Below are positions 1-8,000 of a stretch of 51,591 nucleotides of DNA, piece by piece. The translations under genes were made by a program, and so were the position numbers. Source of the DNA: a virus; the IMG/VR virus record IMGVR_UViG_3300031951_000234, positions 1 through 51,591 of that record; one strand, written 5' to 3'. The first letter of the stretch is position 1; each line of letters starts with the position of its first letter. The notes beneath the pieces are model-generated. The model was not told the DNA's origin. It saw only the letters and a list, made by a program, of their open reading frames with translations, and ran no database searches.

Positions 1-1
1 C

Positions 2-301
2 CTGACGTTTATCAGGACGGCGGCGATCAAGAAGATGAAGAAGCCCTGGTTCCTCGGTGTTCCGAACGAGCAGGGCGGCTACGACGGCGGCCACACCGAC
101 GAGGATCTGTACTTCTGGAAGCGATTCAGCGAGGCCGGGAACAAGTTGGGCATCGCCACGCAGATCAGCGTCGGCCACGCCGAACTGATGATCACCTGGC
201 CGTCCCGCCAGGTCGAGGGCGGCAAGATCCAGCAGCACACGACCGACTTTTGGAACAACGGGCGAAAGGCGCCCAAGGAAGCCTGGGGGGCAGTGCCATG
301 A
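2..301 (+). CDS. Glycosyltransferase-like protein, C-terminal fragment (partial)
   Basis: The frame is open to the left edge, so this is the last 99 codons of a longer gene. The residues just inside the window read as an R-x-A-A-I-K-K-M-x-K-PWF stretch, followed about 20 residues later by GHTDEDLYFWKRF and then VGHAEL. That order (PWF, then an ED-containing helix, then a late VGH) is typical of the C-terminal third of GT-A fold family 2 glycosyltransferases, where the ED motif supplies the catalytic base and the His binds metal. The nucleotide-binding N-terminus and the DxD motif are outside the window. Two further glycosyltransferase-like genes lie at 38.8-40.4 kb. Its stop overlaps the next start (ATGA). 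The fold call is fairly good; the substrate is unknown. Confidence 0.6.
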   Translation: MTFIRTAAIKKMKKPWFLGVPNEQGGYDGGHTDEDLYFWKRFSEAGNKLGIATQISVGHAELMITWPSRQVEGGKIQQHTTDFWNNGRKAPKEAWGAVP

Positions 302-495
302 AGATCCGCATCCTGAAGTCGTTTTCCGGTTACCGCGCCGGCCAGGAGTTCGACTGGGGCGACGGCATGGCCCGCATCTACATCGCCCGCGGCATGGCCG
401 AGCGGGTCGAGGAGCGGGTCGTCGAGACTGCCGCCGTCGAGGAGCGTGCCGAGCAGGCCACGATCCAGCAGCCGGCCAAGAGGAGGGTAAAGTGA
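298..495 (+). CDS. Small hypothetical structural-module protein
   Basis: A 65-residue protein of unrecognised function. I chose ATG 298 because it overlaps the upstream stop as ATGA and has a G-run ribosome site just upstream; an in-frame ATG at 250 would overlap the glycosyltransferase by over 50 bases. The N-terminal half (KIRILKSFSGYRAGQEF) reads as a short beta-rich domain, and the C-terminal half is an acidic, Glu/Val/Ala-rich helix ending in basic KRRVK. Small proteins with this beta-then-tail layout are often found between phage capsid and connector genes. Placement suggests a head or neck accessory role. That is inference from context only. Confidence 0.6.
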   Translation: MKIRILKSFSGYRAGQEFDWGDGMARIYIARGMAERVEERVVETAAVEERAEQATIQQPAKRRVK

Positions 496-1142
496 CCGTC
501 AGCATCACCTACGGGTCGCCGCAGCAGCCGTCCAGCGGCATCACGCCGTATCGCAGCCTCGTCCGCTACGCAGCCCCGTCCGTCGAGCCTGTGACGCTCG
601 CCGAGGCGAAGGTGCAGTGCAAGGTCGATACCAGCGACGACGACGCCTACATCTCAAGCCTGATCACGATGGCGAGGCAGTACGTCGAGGATACGCTGGA
701 CATCAGTCTCATCTCACAGACCTGGGAGGCTCGGTACGACACCTTTCCGCTGTGGGAGATCATCCTGCCCCGCCCCCCGATGGCGAGCGGCACGGTCACG
801 GTCACCTACCGCGATGAGGGTGGGCAGACGCAGACGCTCTCGTCCGCGTCAGCCGCCTTCCAGACCGACCACTACGCCACACCAGGCCGCATCTACCCGC
901 TCTACGAGGGCGTCTGGCCTGCCGTCCGCGGCGACGAGAACAGCGTGGTCGTCCGCTGGCCGGCTGGCTACGGGGCCAGCGGCGCCAGTTGCCCAGGAGT
1001 CACCAAGACTCTGATTCTTCTGTTGGTCGCCCACTTCTACGAGCATAGGCAGCCGGTTGTCGCGGGCTTCAGCCAGGTCGTCGATGTGCCGCAGACATTC
1101 CACACGCTCCTGGCAGCGTCTGGATGGGGTGGATACCGATGA
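492..1142 (+). CDS. Head-tail connector (adaptor) protein, gp6-like
   Basis: A 216-residue protein resembling the phage head-tail connector family (HK97 gp6 / SPP1 gp15-like), whose ring sits under the portal and joins head to tail. The diagnostic N-terminal pattern is present: EPVTLAEAKVQCKVD, then acidic DDDAYISSLI and a helix with ARQYVEDTL. This is the 'P-V-T-L-x-E-A-K' loop plus helix core of the family. The C-terminal helix VTKTLILLLVAHFYEHR is also typical. GTG is used as start: it overlaps the previous stop as GTGA and is preceded by AGGAGG at 481-486. It is followed by two paralogous small proteins and head-closure genes, as expected for a neck module. Confidence 0.8.
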   Translation: MTVSITYGSPQQPSSGITPYRSLVRYAAPSVEPVTLAEAKVQCKVDTSDDDAYISSLITMARQYVEDTLDISLISQTWEARYDTFPLWEIILPRPPMASGTVTVTYRDEGGQTQTLSSASAAFQTDHYATPGRIYPLYEGVWPAVRGDENSVVVRWPAGYGASGASCPGVTKTLILLLVAHFYEHRQPVVAGFSQVVDVPQTFHTLLAASGWGGYR

Positions 1143-1624
1143 GCCTCTCGGCACAGGTACAGGCGACGGTAACGGCTCGCAGGCTATCGCAGAGCGGCCT
1201 GACGCAAGCCATCACCGAGCACCCGCTGTCGTTCTTCTTCGACGTAGGCGACTGCACGACCGTGTGGAGCGACCGCAGGACGTTTTCCAGCGGGTTCGAT
1301 GAGATTGATTTTGCTGCCACAGGACTGTCCGTCGTCAAACTGCTGTGCCTGAAAAATCTGTCGCAAACGAATCAGATCGCCCTCTCGGCCGGCTGGACGG
1401 GCAGTCAGTTCAGCGTCTTCAGGCAGGACGTGACCAGTTGGAACTTCAGCCCGATGATCAACCTGGGCAGCCTGACGCTGCGGGGCTACCCGATCCGCGA
1501 GGGCGGCGCGTTTCTGCTGTCCTGCCCGAACTCCGCTGGGTTCGGCACAACCGTCGGCGGCAGCATCCTCCGCGTCGGCGGGACGGCTGGGCAGGAATAC
1601 GAAATCTACGTCATGGGGACTTGA
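1139..1624 (+). CDS. Structural-module hypothetical protein, paralogue 1
   Basis: A 161-residue beta-rich protein starting at ATG 1139, which overlaps the connector stop (ATGA). An ATG at 1124 would add five residues and is less likely. It shares a whole-length plan with the next gene: an N-terminal LSAQVQ/LAAQIQ segment, a VWSD(R/S)RT motif in the middle, an L-x-(L/I)KN strand, and a late glycine-rich segment running into Y-(E/D)-I. The two look like an ancient tandem duplication. Lying between connector and head-closure genes, they are probably virion proteins such as head decoration or neck fibres. No specific family is recognised. Confidence 0.65.
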   Translation: MSLSAQVQATVTARRLSQSGLTQAITEHPLSFFFDVGDCTTVWSDRRTFSSGFDEIDFAATGLSVVKLLCLKNLSQTNQIALSAGWTGSQFSVFRQDVTSWNFSPMINLGSLTLRGYPIREGGAFLLSCPNSAGFGTTVGGSILRVGGTAGQEYEIYVMGT

Positions 1625-1627
1625 ACG

Positions 1628-2149
1628 ATGGCACTCGCTGCCCAGATCCAACTGTCGATCCTGGCCCACGAAACGTCGAGTGGCGACATCTCGCGGACAC
1701 TGCGTGCCACGCCGGCCAACTATGCGCTCGCGCTGACGGACGGCACCGGGGCGAATCAGGCCCAGGTCGTGTGGAGCGACTCGCGCACTATTGCCACAGG
1801 TGCATACGAAGACCTTGATCTGACTGCGCTGCCGGATGATCGCGGCGTCGTCTCTTTCTCTTCTGTGTCTGTTCTGTACATCAAGAACAACTCTCCGGCT
1901 GATTACATTCTCATTGGCGGCGAGTGGGACAACAGCGCCGAGCCGCAGCACCCTTGGGGCTTTGCGTTGAGGAGGGGTGCTGGCGGCGGATCGTACATCC
2001 TCCGCGGGGGCGCGTGCGTCTTCGTGTCGCAGCCGGCAGACGACAAGATGCCAGTTTTCAGCACAGACAAGCGACTGCGAATTAGCGCCAACGAGGGGGC
2101 TGTCGGCGCCTACGACATCGTCCTCATCGGCGAAGGCACGGTCACATGA
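1628..2149 (+). CDS. Structural-module hypothetical protein, paralogue 2
   Basis: A 173-residue paralogue of the gene just upstream, separated from it by only three bases. Shared elements are the AAQIQ N-terminus, VWSDSRT, the strand SVLYIKNNS, the WGFALRRG strand and the glycine-rich stretch before YDIVLIGEG. It overlaps the following head-closure gene by four bases (ATGA). The pair could form alternative or hetero-oligomeric virion components. The sequence around 1850-2000 is less GC-rich than its surroundings. Function is unassigned; membership of the neck/head block is inferred from gene order. Confidence 0.65.
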   Translation: MALAAQIQLSILAHETSSGDISRTLRATPANYALALTDGTGANQAQVVWSDSRTIATGAYEDLDLTALPDDRGVVSFSSVSVLYIKNNSPADYILIGGEWDNSAEPQHPWGFALRRGAGGGSYILRGGACVFVSQPADDKMPVFSTDKRLRISANEGAVGAYDIVLIGEGTVT

Positions 2150-2463
2150 TCATCGGCCGGATGCGAGAGCGCGTGACGATCAAGTCGCAGACGGAGTCGC
2201 GCAGCCCGTCCGGCGAGATGACGTTCAACTGGGACACGACCGTCGCGACTGTCTGGGCCAGCGTGGACGGCCTGTCGGGCAGGGACATCCTCCAAGCCCA
2301 GCAGGCCAACGTCATCGCCACGCACAGGATTCGCATTCGCTATCGAGCCGACGTGTCGCACACGAACCGCATCATCTGGCGAAACAGGACGATGGAGGTG
2401 GCGAGTGTCGTCGAGCGAGACAACCGCTCCGTCCTTGAGATGCTCGCGCGGGAGGTGCAGTAA
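2146..2463 (+). CDS. Head closure / head-tail joining protein
   Basis: A 105-residue match to the phage head-tail joining (head closure, SPP1 gp16-like) family. Family landmarks are visible in order: GRMRERVTIKSQT near the start, the PSGEMTFNWDT loop, VWASVDGLSGRDILQA, THRIRIRYRADV, a W-x-N-R-x-M strand and a final DNRSVLEMLAREV. In known phages this protein forms a ring that plugs the head after packaging and contacts the tail completion protein. Start and stop both overlap neighbours (ATGA upstream, TAATG downstream), so it is translationally coupled within the neck operon. Length is normal for the family. Confidence 0.88.
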   Translation: MIIGRMRERVTIKSQTESRSPSGEMTFNWDTTVATVWASVDGLSGRDILQAQQANVIATHRIRIRYRADVSHTNRIIWRNRTMEVASVVERDNRSVLEMLAREVQ

Positions 2464-3212
2464 TGGCACTGATGATCGACGCAACGATGCCGCGCGACTT
2501 CTCGGGCCAGACGGCGAACGAGATTGTCTCGGGTTTCGTCAGCGTCCGCACGTTCGGCGCCAGGGAAGTTGCCCAGGCACTGGAAAGGATGGCAATTCGC
2601 GCCGGGCAAGACCCAGGAAGGCTCAAGGCCAGGGCGGCGACGAAGGCAGCCAAGATCATCGAGAAGGCGTACAAGGACAAGATCCGCAACGTCACGGGGA
2701 ACCTCGGCAAGTCGATGACGACGCGGATTCGACAGTACGACGGCGCGACCGTGGCCGTCACGGGGCCGCGTGTGACTGGTGCCGTCGGCGCTGACCCAGA
2801 GAAGGGAAGTGGTAATCACAGTTGGCTCCTTGAGTTCGGCACGGGGCCGCGAAAGCCAGGATCACAGAGCCGCCGCGCGTATGTCAACGTGCATCAGGCG
2901 ATCAACGGCCGTATGAAGAAGGTCGGCGGCTTCAATAACTCCCAGTTTGAGAAGATGGGCCGAGGCTACTACTTCCTCATGGGAAGCAAGAACGAGCCGA
3001 CGCGGCAGGCCAAGGCGGGGAGCGGATATCCGCACGATTTCCTCCCTGACGGCAAGGGAGGAACGCGGCCGTTCTTTCTTCGGCCCGGCGAGACATACGG
3101 TGCCATGCCGGCCCAGCACACGATGGAGCGAACGATTTCAGAGAACTCCTCGGCTGTCATGGCCGCCCTGATCGCAAATATGCAGGGATACATTGACGAG
3201 TTGTCGAAATGA
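2463..3212 (+). CDS. HK97 gp10-like neck/tail protein
   Basis: A 249-residue protein carrying the HK97 gp10-like signature: a helical stretch RLKARAATKAAKIIEKAYKD followed by TGNLGKS, then a loop with HSWLLEFGTGPRK and, near the end, RPFFLRPG. The 'W-L-x-E-F-G-T' motif with a downstream Pro-Phe-Phe/Arg-Pro motif is characteristic. It is longer than the usual 120-160 residues because of an insertion of roughly 70 residues (about 140-205) between the FGTG and RPFF motifs. Family members act in tail completion or assembly at the neck. TAATG overlap with the upstream stop couples it to the head-closure gene. Confidence 0.82.
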   Translation: MALMIDATMPRDFSGQTANEIVSGFVSVRTFGAREVAQALERMAIRAGQDPGRLKARAATKAAKIIEKAYKDKIRNVTGNLGKSMTTRIRQYDGATVAVTGPRVTGAVGADPEKGSGNHSWLLEFGTGPRKPGSQSRRAYVNVHQAINGRMKKVGGFNNSQFEKMGRGYYFLMGSKNEPTRQAKAGSGYPHDFLPDGKGGTRPFFLRPGETYGAMPAQHTMERTISENSSAVMAALIANMQGYIDELSK

Positions 3213-3634
3213 TCATCAAGCCAGAGGACTACATCTATTTCCGGCTGGTGTCGTCGCCGGCCGTGGCAAGGATCGTGGGCTTCAACGTCTACCCGATCGC
3301 CGTGCCTAAGTCGGCCGGGTTTCCGTTCATCGTTTACAAGCGGCAGAACATCATTCGAGAGTCGAGCCTGACAGGGCCGATGTTCATGCCGCTCCTGTCG
3401 ATTCAGGTGGCCTCCTGGGCCATGTCGCACGACGCGGCAAGGGAACTAGGGGACGAGGTTCGCCTTGCTCTGGATGGCAACACCGGCACTGCCGCCGGGG
3501 CTACAATACAAGATATGAGGCTAGTCTCCGAGACGGACGACTACCTCGACCCCACGGCCGTCGGAGCACAACTCCCGCCGGCCTACGAGGTCAGGCAACT
3601 GTATCAAATCAGGTGGCAAGAAGCCGCTTCGTAA
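3209..3634 (+). CDS. Tail completion (terminator) protein, DUF3168-like
   Basis: A 141-residue protein at the usual position of the tail terminator, right before the tail tube genes. Features match DUF3168/tail completion proteins: a short N-terminal helix, the VYPIAVPKSAGFPFIVYKR strand pair (Y-P....P..FPFIVY), LLSIQVASWA, an amphipathic helix ARELGDEVRLAL, and a terminal VRQLYQIRW strand. In lambda-like and HK97-like phages this protein caps the tail tube and docks it to the head. ATGA overlap with the gp10-like gene. Family assignment is by motif order only. Confidence 0.75.
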   Translation: MIIKPEDYIYFRLVSSPAVARIVGFNVYPIAVPKSAGFPFIVYKRQNIIRESSLTGPMFMPLLSIQVASWAMSHDAARELGDEVRLALDGNTGTAAGATIQDMRLVSETDDYLDPTAVGAQLPPAYEVRQLYQIRWQEAAS

Positions 3635-3672
3635 CCTACAGGTCACGACACTAGCGCAAGGAGGCGCGACAC

Positions 3673-4008
3673 ATGGCTGGAGTTTCCGCACAGGGGCTGA
3701 CGTTCTCGTTCGGCGGCACGACCCTCACCGTCACCTCGGTTCAGGTCAATGACACGCAGGATCTCATCGACGGCAGCCACCTGGGCATCGCCCCGAACGG
3801 CAAGCGGGAGTACGTCGGCGGCTTCGCGACCGACCGCGAGGTGCAGATCGATTACATCTCGACGAACGTGCTGTCTGCCGGCACCAGCGGCGCGCTGTCC
3901 ATCACCGGCCCAATGTCCTTCAACGGCAACGCGACTCTGTCGTCGGCGTCGATCGGCGGCTCCGTTGGCGCCCTTATCAGCGGGAGCGCGACCTTCCGAG
4001 TCGCGTAA
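3673..4008 (+). CDS. Tail tube protein (major tail protein), copy 1
   Basis: A 111-residue beta-rich protein, one of two adjacent paralogues. Strong ribosome site AAGGAGG just upstream. Both copies start MAG-(V/F)-(S/T)-AQG-x-TF-x-F-x-G, have a central GG.....(V/I)-x-(I/V)DYI strand and end in a (L/I)IxGSATF strand. Small, compact, repeat-poor proteins between tail terminator and chaperone genes are typically tail tube subunits. This copy is shorter and lacks the DMTSRDD loop of the second. Whether both enter the tube, or one forms a decoration layer, cannot be told from sequence. Confidence 0.65.
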   Translation: MAGVSAQGLTFSFGGTTLTVTSVQVNDTQDLIDGSHLGIAPNGKREYVGGFATDREVQIDYISTNVLSAGTSGALSITGPMSFNGNATLSSASIGGSVGALISGSATFRVA

Positions 4009-4014
4009 CGCGAC

Positions 4015-4398
4015 ATGGCTGGGTTCACAGCGCAAGGGGCGACGTTCACGTTCGCTGGATCGCTCGGCAGTTTTGCCGGTGCGATCACGGGCATCAACGT
4101 CGAGACGCCCGTCGCGGAGATCGTCGATATGACATCTCGCGACGACCCGACGGGCCACGCGATCAAGGTGCCGACAGGCGAGTGGACGGGGGGCCGCATC
4201 TCCGTTGACTACATCGCCGTGCAGGGTACAGGCGACCTTCAGAGCCTCGTCCGCGGCGTCGGCAGCCTGACGTTCTCGTCGGCAAGGCTCAACGTCACGC
4301 GACGTTGCATCCTCGAATCTGCAAATACGGAAGGTCGAGTCGGCGACCTGATCCGCGGTTCTGCAACCTTCATTCCGACTGATTACCAAGGAACCTGA
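4015..4398 (+). CDS. Tail tube protein (major tail protein), copy 2
   Basis: A 127-residue paralogue of the preceding gene, six bases downstream. It carries the more classical tube feature: a central loop ETPVAEIVDMTSRDD followed by a K-V-P-T-GEWTGG turn, resembling the 'V-D-V-T' region of phage tail tube proteins, then RISVDYIAV and LTFSSARL strands. Located immediately before the gpG/gpGT tail chaperone, as in lambda-like phages where tube gene V precedes G/T. This is the better candidate for the principal tube subunit. Confidence 0.7.
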   Translation: MAGFTAQGATFTFAGSLGSFAGAITGINVETPVAEIVDMTSRDDPTGHAIKVPTGEWTGGRISVDYIAVQGTGDLQSLVRGVGSLTFSSARLNVTRRCILESANTEGRVGDLIRGSATFIPTDYQGT

Positions 4399-4401
4399 CA
4401 G

Positions 4402-4776
4402 ATGGCTTTGAGCAAGGCGAAGATCCTGGCGGCGAAGGACGTGAAACTCTCGGCGGCGATCCCGGTGCCGGAGTGGGGCGGCGACGTGTACATCAAGACG
4501 CTCTCCGGCACCGAGCGGGACGCCTTCGAGGACGCCTACTCCGAGAGCCGGATGAAGCAGTTCCGCGTCCGCTTCCTCGTCCTCACGCTCTGCGACGACT
4601 CCGGCGAGCGTCTCTTCGGCGACTCCGACATCGACGAACTGGGCAAGAAGAACAGCGTCGTCATCAACCGCCTCTTCGACGCCGCGTGGAAGCACAACGC
4701 GCTGACGAACGAGGCCGTGGAGTCGCTGGGAAACGGTTCACCGAACGACCAGAGCGGAGGTTCTACTTCACCCTAG
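4402..4776 (+). CDS. Tail assembly chaperone, gpG-like (unshifted product)
   Basis: A 124-residue zero-frame product of the G/GT chaperone pair. The N-terminal half has the family's pattern, a 'Y-I-K-T-L-S-G-T-E-R-D-A-F-E' strand-turn-helix, then RVRFLVLTLCD, then LFGDSDIDELGKK, which resembles siphovirus tail assembly chaperones. In lambda, gpG and the frameshifted gpGT coat the tape measure and recruit tube subunits at a fixed ratio. The last ~13 residues after the slip site are a low-complexity Gly/Ser/Pro tail, as expected for the default product. It lies directly before the tape measure gene. Confidence 0.82.
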   Translation: MALSKAKILAAKDVKLSAAIPVPEWGGDVYIKTLSGTERDAFEDAYSESRMKQFRVRFLVLTLCDDSGERLFGDSDIDELGKKNSVVINRLFDAAWKHNALTNEAVESLGNGSPNDQSGGSTSP

Positions 4777-5042
4777 CGCTGGCGCTGGGGAAGACGGTCA
4801 AGCAACTCCTGGCCGAGATCGACAGCGAGGAGTTGGCCGAGTGGTACGCCTTCGACCAGCGGTGGCCGCTTGGCAACTCCTGGCAGCAGACCGCCAGGAT
4901 CTGCCGGACGATCATGGCGGCCAGCGGGAACTACAAGCGGATACCTGACGAGGACGTGTTCATACCGGCCACGAAGAAGCCGAAGCAGTCGCAGGACGCG
5001 ATGATTGCCGAGTTGATGAAGTTGCAGAATCCTCAAGGATGA
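4402..5042 (+). CDS. Tail assembly chaperone fusion, gpGT-like (via -1 frameshift)
   Basis: Fusion product made by slipping at 4728-4734: 111 codons in the gpG frame, then the -1 frame from 4734 to the stop at 5042, giving about 213 residues. The shifted part has the gpT-like features: LGKTVKQLLAEIDSEELAEWYAFDQRWPLG, that is an 'E-x-x-E-W-x-A-F....P.G' motif followed by a helix and a charged Lys/Gln-rich end. No start codon with a ribosome site opens the T part on its own, which supports fusion-only expression. The stop is four bases before the tape measure ATG. Confidence 0.8.
4728..4734 (+). promoter_or_regulatory. Programmed -1 ribosomal frameshift site (G GGA AAC)
   Basis: The heptamer GGGAAAC lies exactly in the X XXY YYZ register of the gpG frame (codons CTG GGA AAC). 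It differs only at the last base from lambda's GGGAAAG in the same gene. The -1 frame is open on both sides and continues to 5042. The downstream sequence from 4735 is GC-rich and could form stimulatory structure, which I have not modelled. Confidence 0.85.
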
Positions 5043-5046
5043 GACA

Positions 5047-8000
5047 ATGGCCCGCGGCTACCTCGGCAAAATCTCTGCTGTTGTCGCCATCAACACTGGT
5101 GGCGTTAAGCCAAGCCTCAACACCGCCAAGAAGGACATCGAGTCTTGGGGCAGCACGGTTGGGTCGCGTATACGCGCCACTTCAGAGGCAGCAAAACGCT
5201 CTGTAGAAGGCATCTTCACGCCTCTCCAGAAGTTGCAGGCGGCTGTTAACGCCGCCAATCGCAACCCGCTCAAACTTGACATTCCGAACGTCCGAGCCTA
5301 CCTAGACCTGGCGAGGGCTGTCGAGCAGATCAGCAAGCCGCTTGGTGCGGCCCAGAAGCAGTTCACCGGCCTGTCGCAAGGTGTCCAGACGGAACTGCTC
5401 CCTGCGTTTCGGGCAGCACAGAAGCAGGCCACGCAACTATTCGACGCTATCTCGTCGGGCGCGAAGGTTAGCGACCGCGACTTCGCGAACACTGAAGCCA
5501 GGATCAACCGCGTCATCCAGGCGATTAGCCGGGCCAACGAGGCCAGCCAGGCCGTTCGCGGCTTGGCGACCGGCCAGGAGTTGCGGTTTCGCAACCCGGA
5601 GTTCCTGCAAGCCACAAACCGGGCTTCCTCGCTCCAGCAGCAGGCAGCAGCCTTGTCGCCAGAGGCTATTGCGGGCCGAGGGATCGTCAATCTCATCGGC
5701 CAGCAGCGACAGGCTGCCGACGAGGCCGAGCGGCTGCGGAGCACGATCGAGCGGATCACGATTACCCGCCGAGGCGATGCGCAGGTCGCGCAGCAGGCGT
5801 ACTCGCAGCAGTTGGCTGCTCTAGAGCGAATCAACGACGAACTACAGCAGCAGATCGGACTCGCGCAAGCAGCGGCCGGTAGGAGGTCTGCGTTTGATTC
5901 GCAGGAACTAGACCGTCGGAGCGGAGCGCTTGCACGACGCAATGCGAACTCATTTGAGGACGCGACTGCCGGAGTCATGGGCTTCTCAAGGGGCCAAGAC
6001 GAGAGACTCATTGGCCGCATCACGCCATCCATTGACAGCGTGATCGTCAGGATCAGAGAGTTAGACCAGCAGTATCAGGCTCTCCCAGAGGCAGCAAGGG
6101 CGGCGCTTGATCCACAAGTAAATCAACTGAACTCCATCGCCAACGCAGCCAGAAGTGGAGCAGCGAGCGTCGGCGTTCTTGAAGACGCATACAACAGAAC
6201 CCGCGTGAGCGTTGAGAGCGCAGCGGAGGCAGTAAGGGCGTCGGAGTTTCAGTTCACGCCTGGTGACCCAACGGGCGAGTTCGGCCCGCCTCGGCCGTCC
6301 ACGCCCCTGCCACCTGACTACCTCCGCGGCCGCGCTGTATCCGAGGCCAGCGCGGGCCTCGGCACTGACATCGCAGGCCCACAGCGTGCGCTCGACAACC
6401 TCCGAGGCGCCATCGGCTCCGTCAAGGGTCAGATCGACTCGCTGCCTGCTGGCCTGCGCGGACAATTCATCCCTGCAATCCAGGGCGCAGAGGCAGAGTA
6501 TCGACGACTGTATTCGACTGCGAGAGTCACGACGGCAGAGATCCAAGAGTCGGCCACTCGGCTCGCCACGCTGGAACAGGGCATCTCCAGGGCATCCAGT
6601 GCCGCCCGGCAGTTCGGAGGCACGTTCGCCCAGTTCAGGGACAGCCTTGAAGCCAGAGGCGCTGCCGGCGGCCTTGAGTTCCTGCGCACAGCCCTGGCTA
6701 GGGCGACTGGTGACGCAACCAGAGCCGCCGCAGCCGTTGACAGGCTCGCCGAGGCATACCAAGAGGCAGCGAGCACGCCGGGCGGGTTTCAGCGAAACGC
6801 TGCGGAACTTCAGCGGCTCTCAAACGAGGCAATCGAGGCGACCGCAGCCGTCGAAGGCGTCGGCCAGAGCCAGGCGGCACTGCAACGGGGATTCGCCAGG
6901 ACTGGCGACGTGGCCCGCGGTGCCTTCGGCAACACCGGCCTCGCCATCCAGCAGGCAGCGTTCGCTATCGACGACTTCTTCTCGGTCACTGGCGGCCTCG
7001 ACCAGCGCATTCGTGCCGCCGGAAACAACATCTCGCAACTCGGCTTCATCATTGGCGGCACGACAGGCTTGATTGCCGGCATCGCTGCGTCTATCGGCTC
7101 GCAGTTAATCGTCGCCCTGATCAGATGGTACAACGAGGGCCGCACGACGGAGGATCAGGTCAAGTCGCTCAACGACGCGCTCGCTCGTCAGAAGTCGCTC
7201 GTCGAGGATCTGAAGCAGGCGTTTGAGTCCCTCGGCGACTCCATCGCAAGGCGGGCGTTCTCGGAGCCGGCGCAGCAGGCGAGGGAGTTTGCCAAGTCGC
7301 TTGATGAAATAACAAAGAAGCAAAAAGAGTCAAGGGAAAAGAGGATCGCCGACCTCGACCCGTATGTGCAGCGAGAGCGTGCGGAGCAGGCCCGCATTCA
7401 ACGCGAACTTGAGAACGAGCAAGACCCAAACCGCCGCGTGGTGTTGCAGCGTGATCTTCGTAGGGCGCAGCGTGGCGAGCGAGCAGTTACCGAGGGCTTG
7501 ATTGCCGGAGCACCGACGACACAGCGTGACCGCGACAGAGAGATCGCTGGGCTTGAGCGTGTATTCACAGATGTAAACGACAGGCTGTTTCGTGAGGGCG
7601 GCGTCGGAAGACCTGTCGCTAGAAACCAGGCGCAGCAGTTGATCGCCAGCATCCAGGGAGGATCAGCAAGCGATCAGACTACGCAATTACGCGACCAGCA
7701 GCGAGCAATTGATAACGAGGCGAGGTCAGGACGACTTAGCAGGCCGATTGCAGACCAGGCCATCGCACAACTTGAACTTGTTATCAACAGGCTTGAGTTT
7801 GCTGCGGAAACAGCAACAGACGAACTGTCTGTTCGGATCGCCCGCTCCTCCTTCGCCGCCTCGCTCGCCATCGAGGATGCCCAGAAGGACGTTGCCGACG
7901 CCATCCGCCGCGGCGTGCAGGGTGCTGGTGAGTTCAGGAACGAACTTGACAAACTCGCCCGTGAACTGAATGCGGCGCAGACGGAACTAACGAACGCGCA

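Noticed and set aside
3643-4695. 350-codon leftward open frame over the tail tube genes
   Set aside because: Shadow of strongly coding rightward genes in high-GC DNA; Arg/Val/Asp-rich translation, no motifs, no ribosome site.
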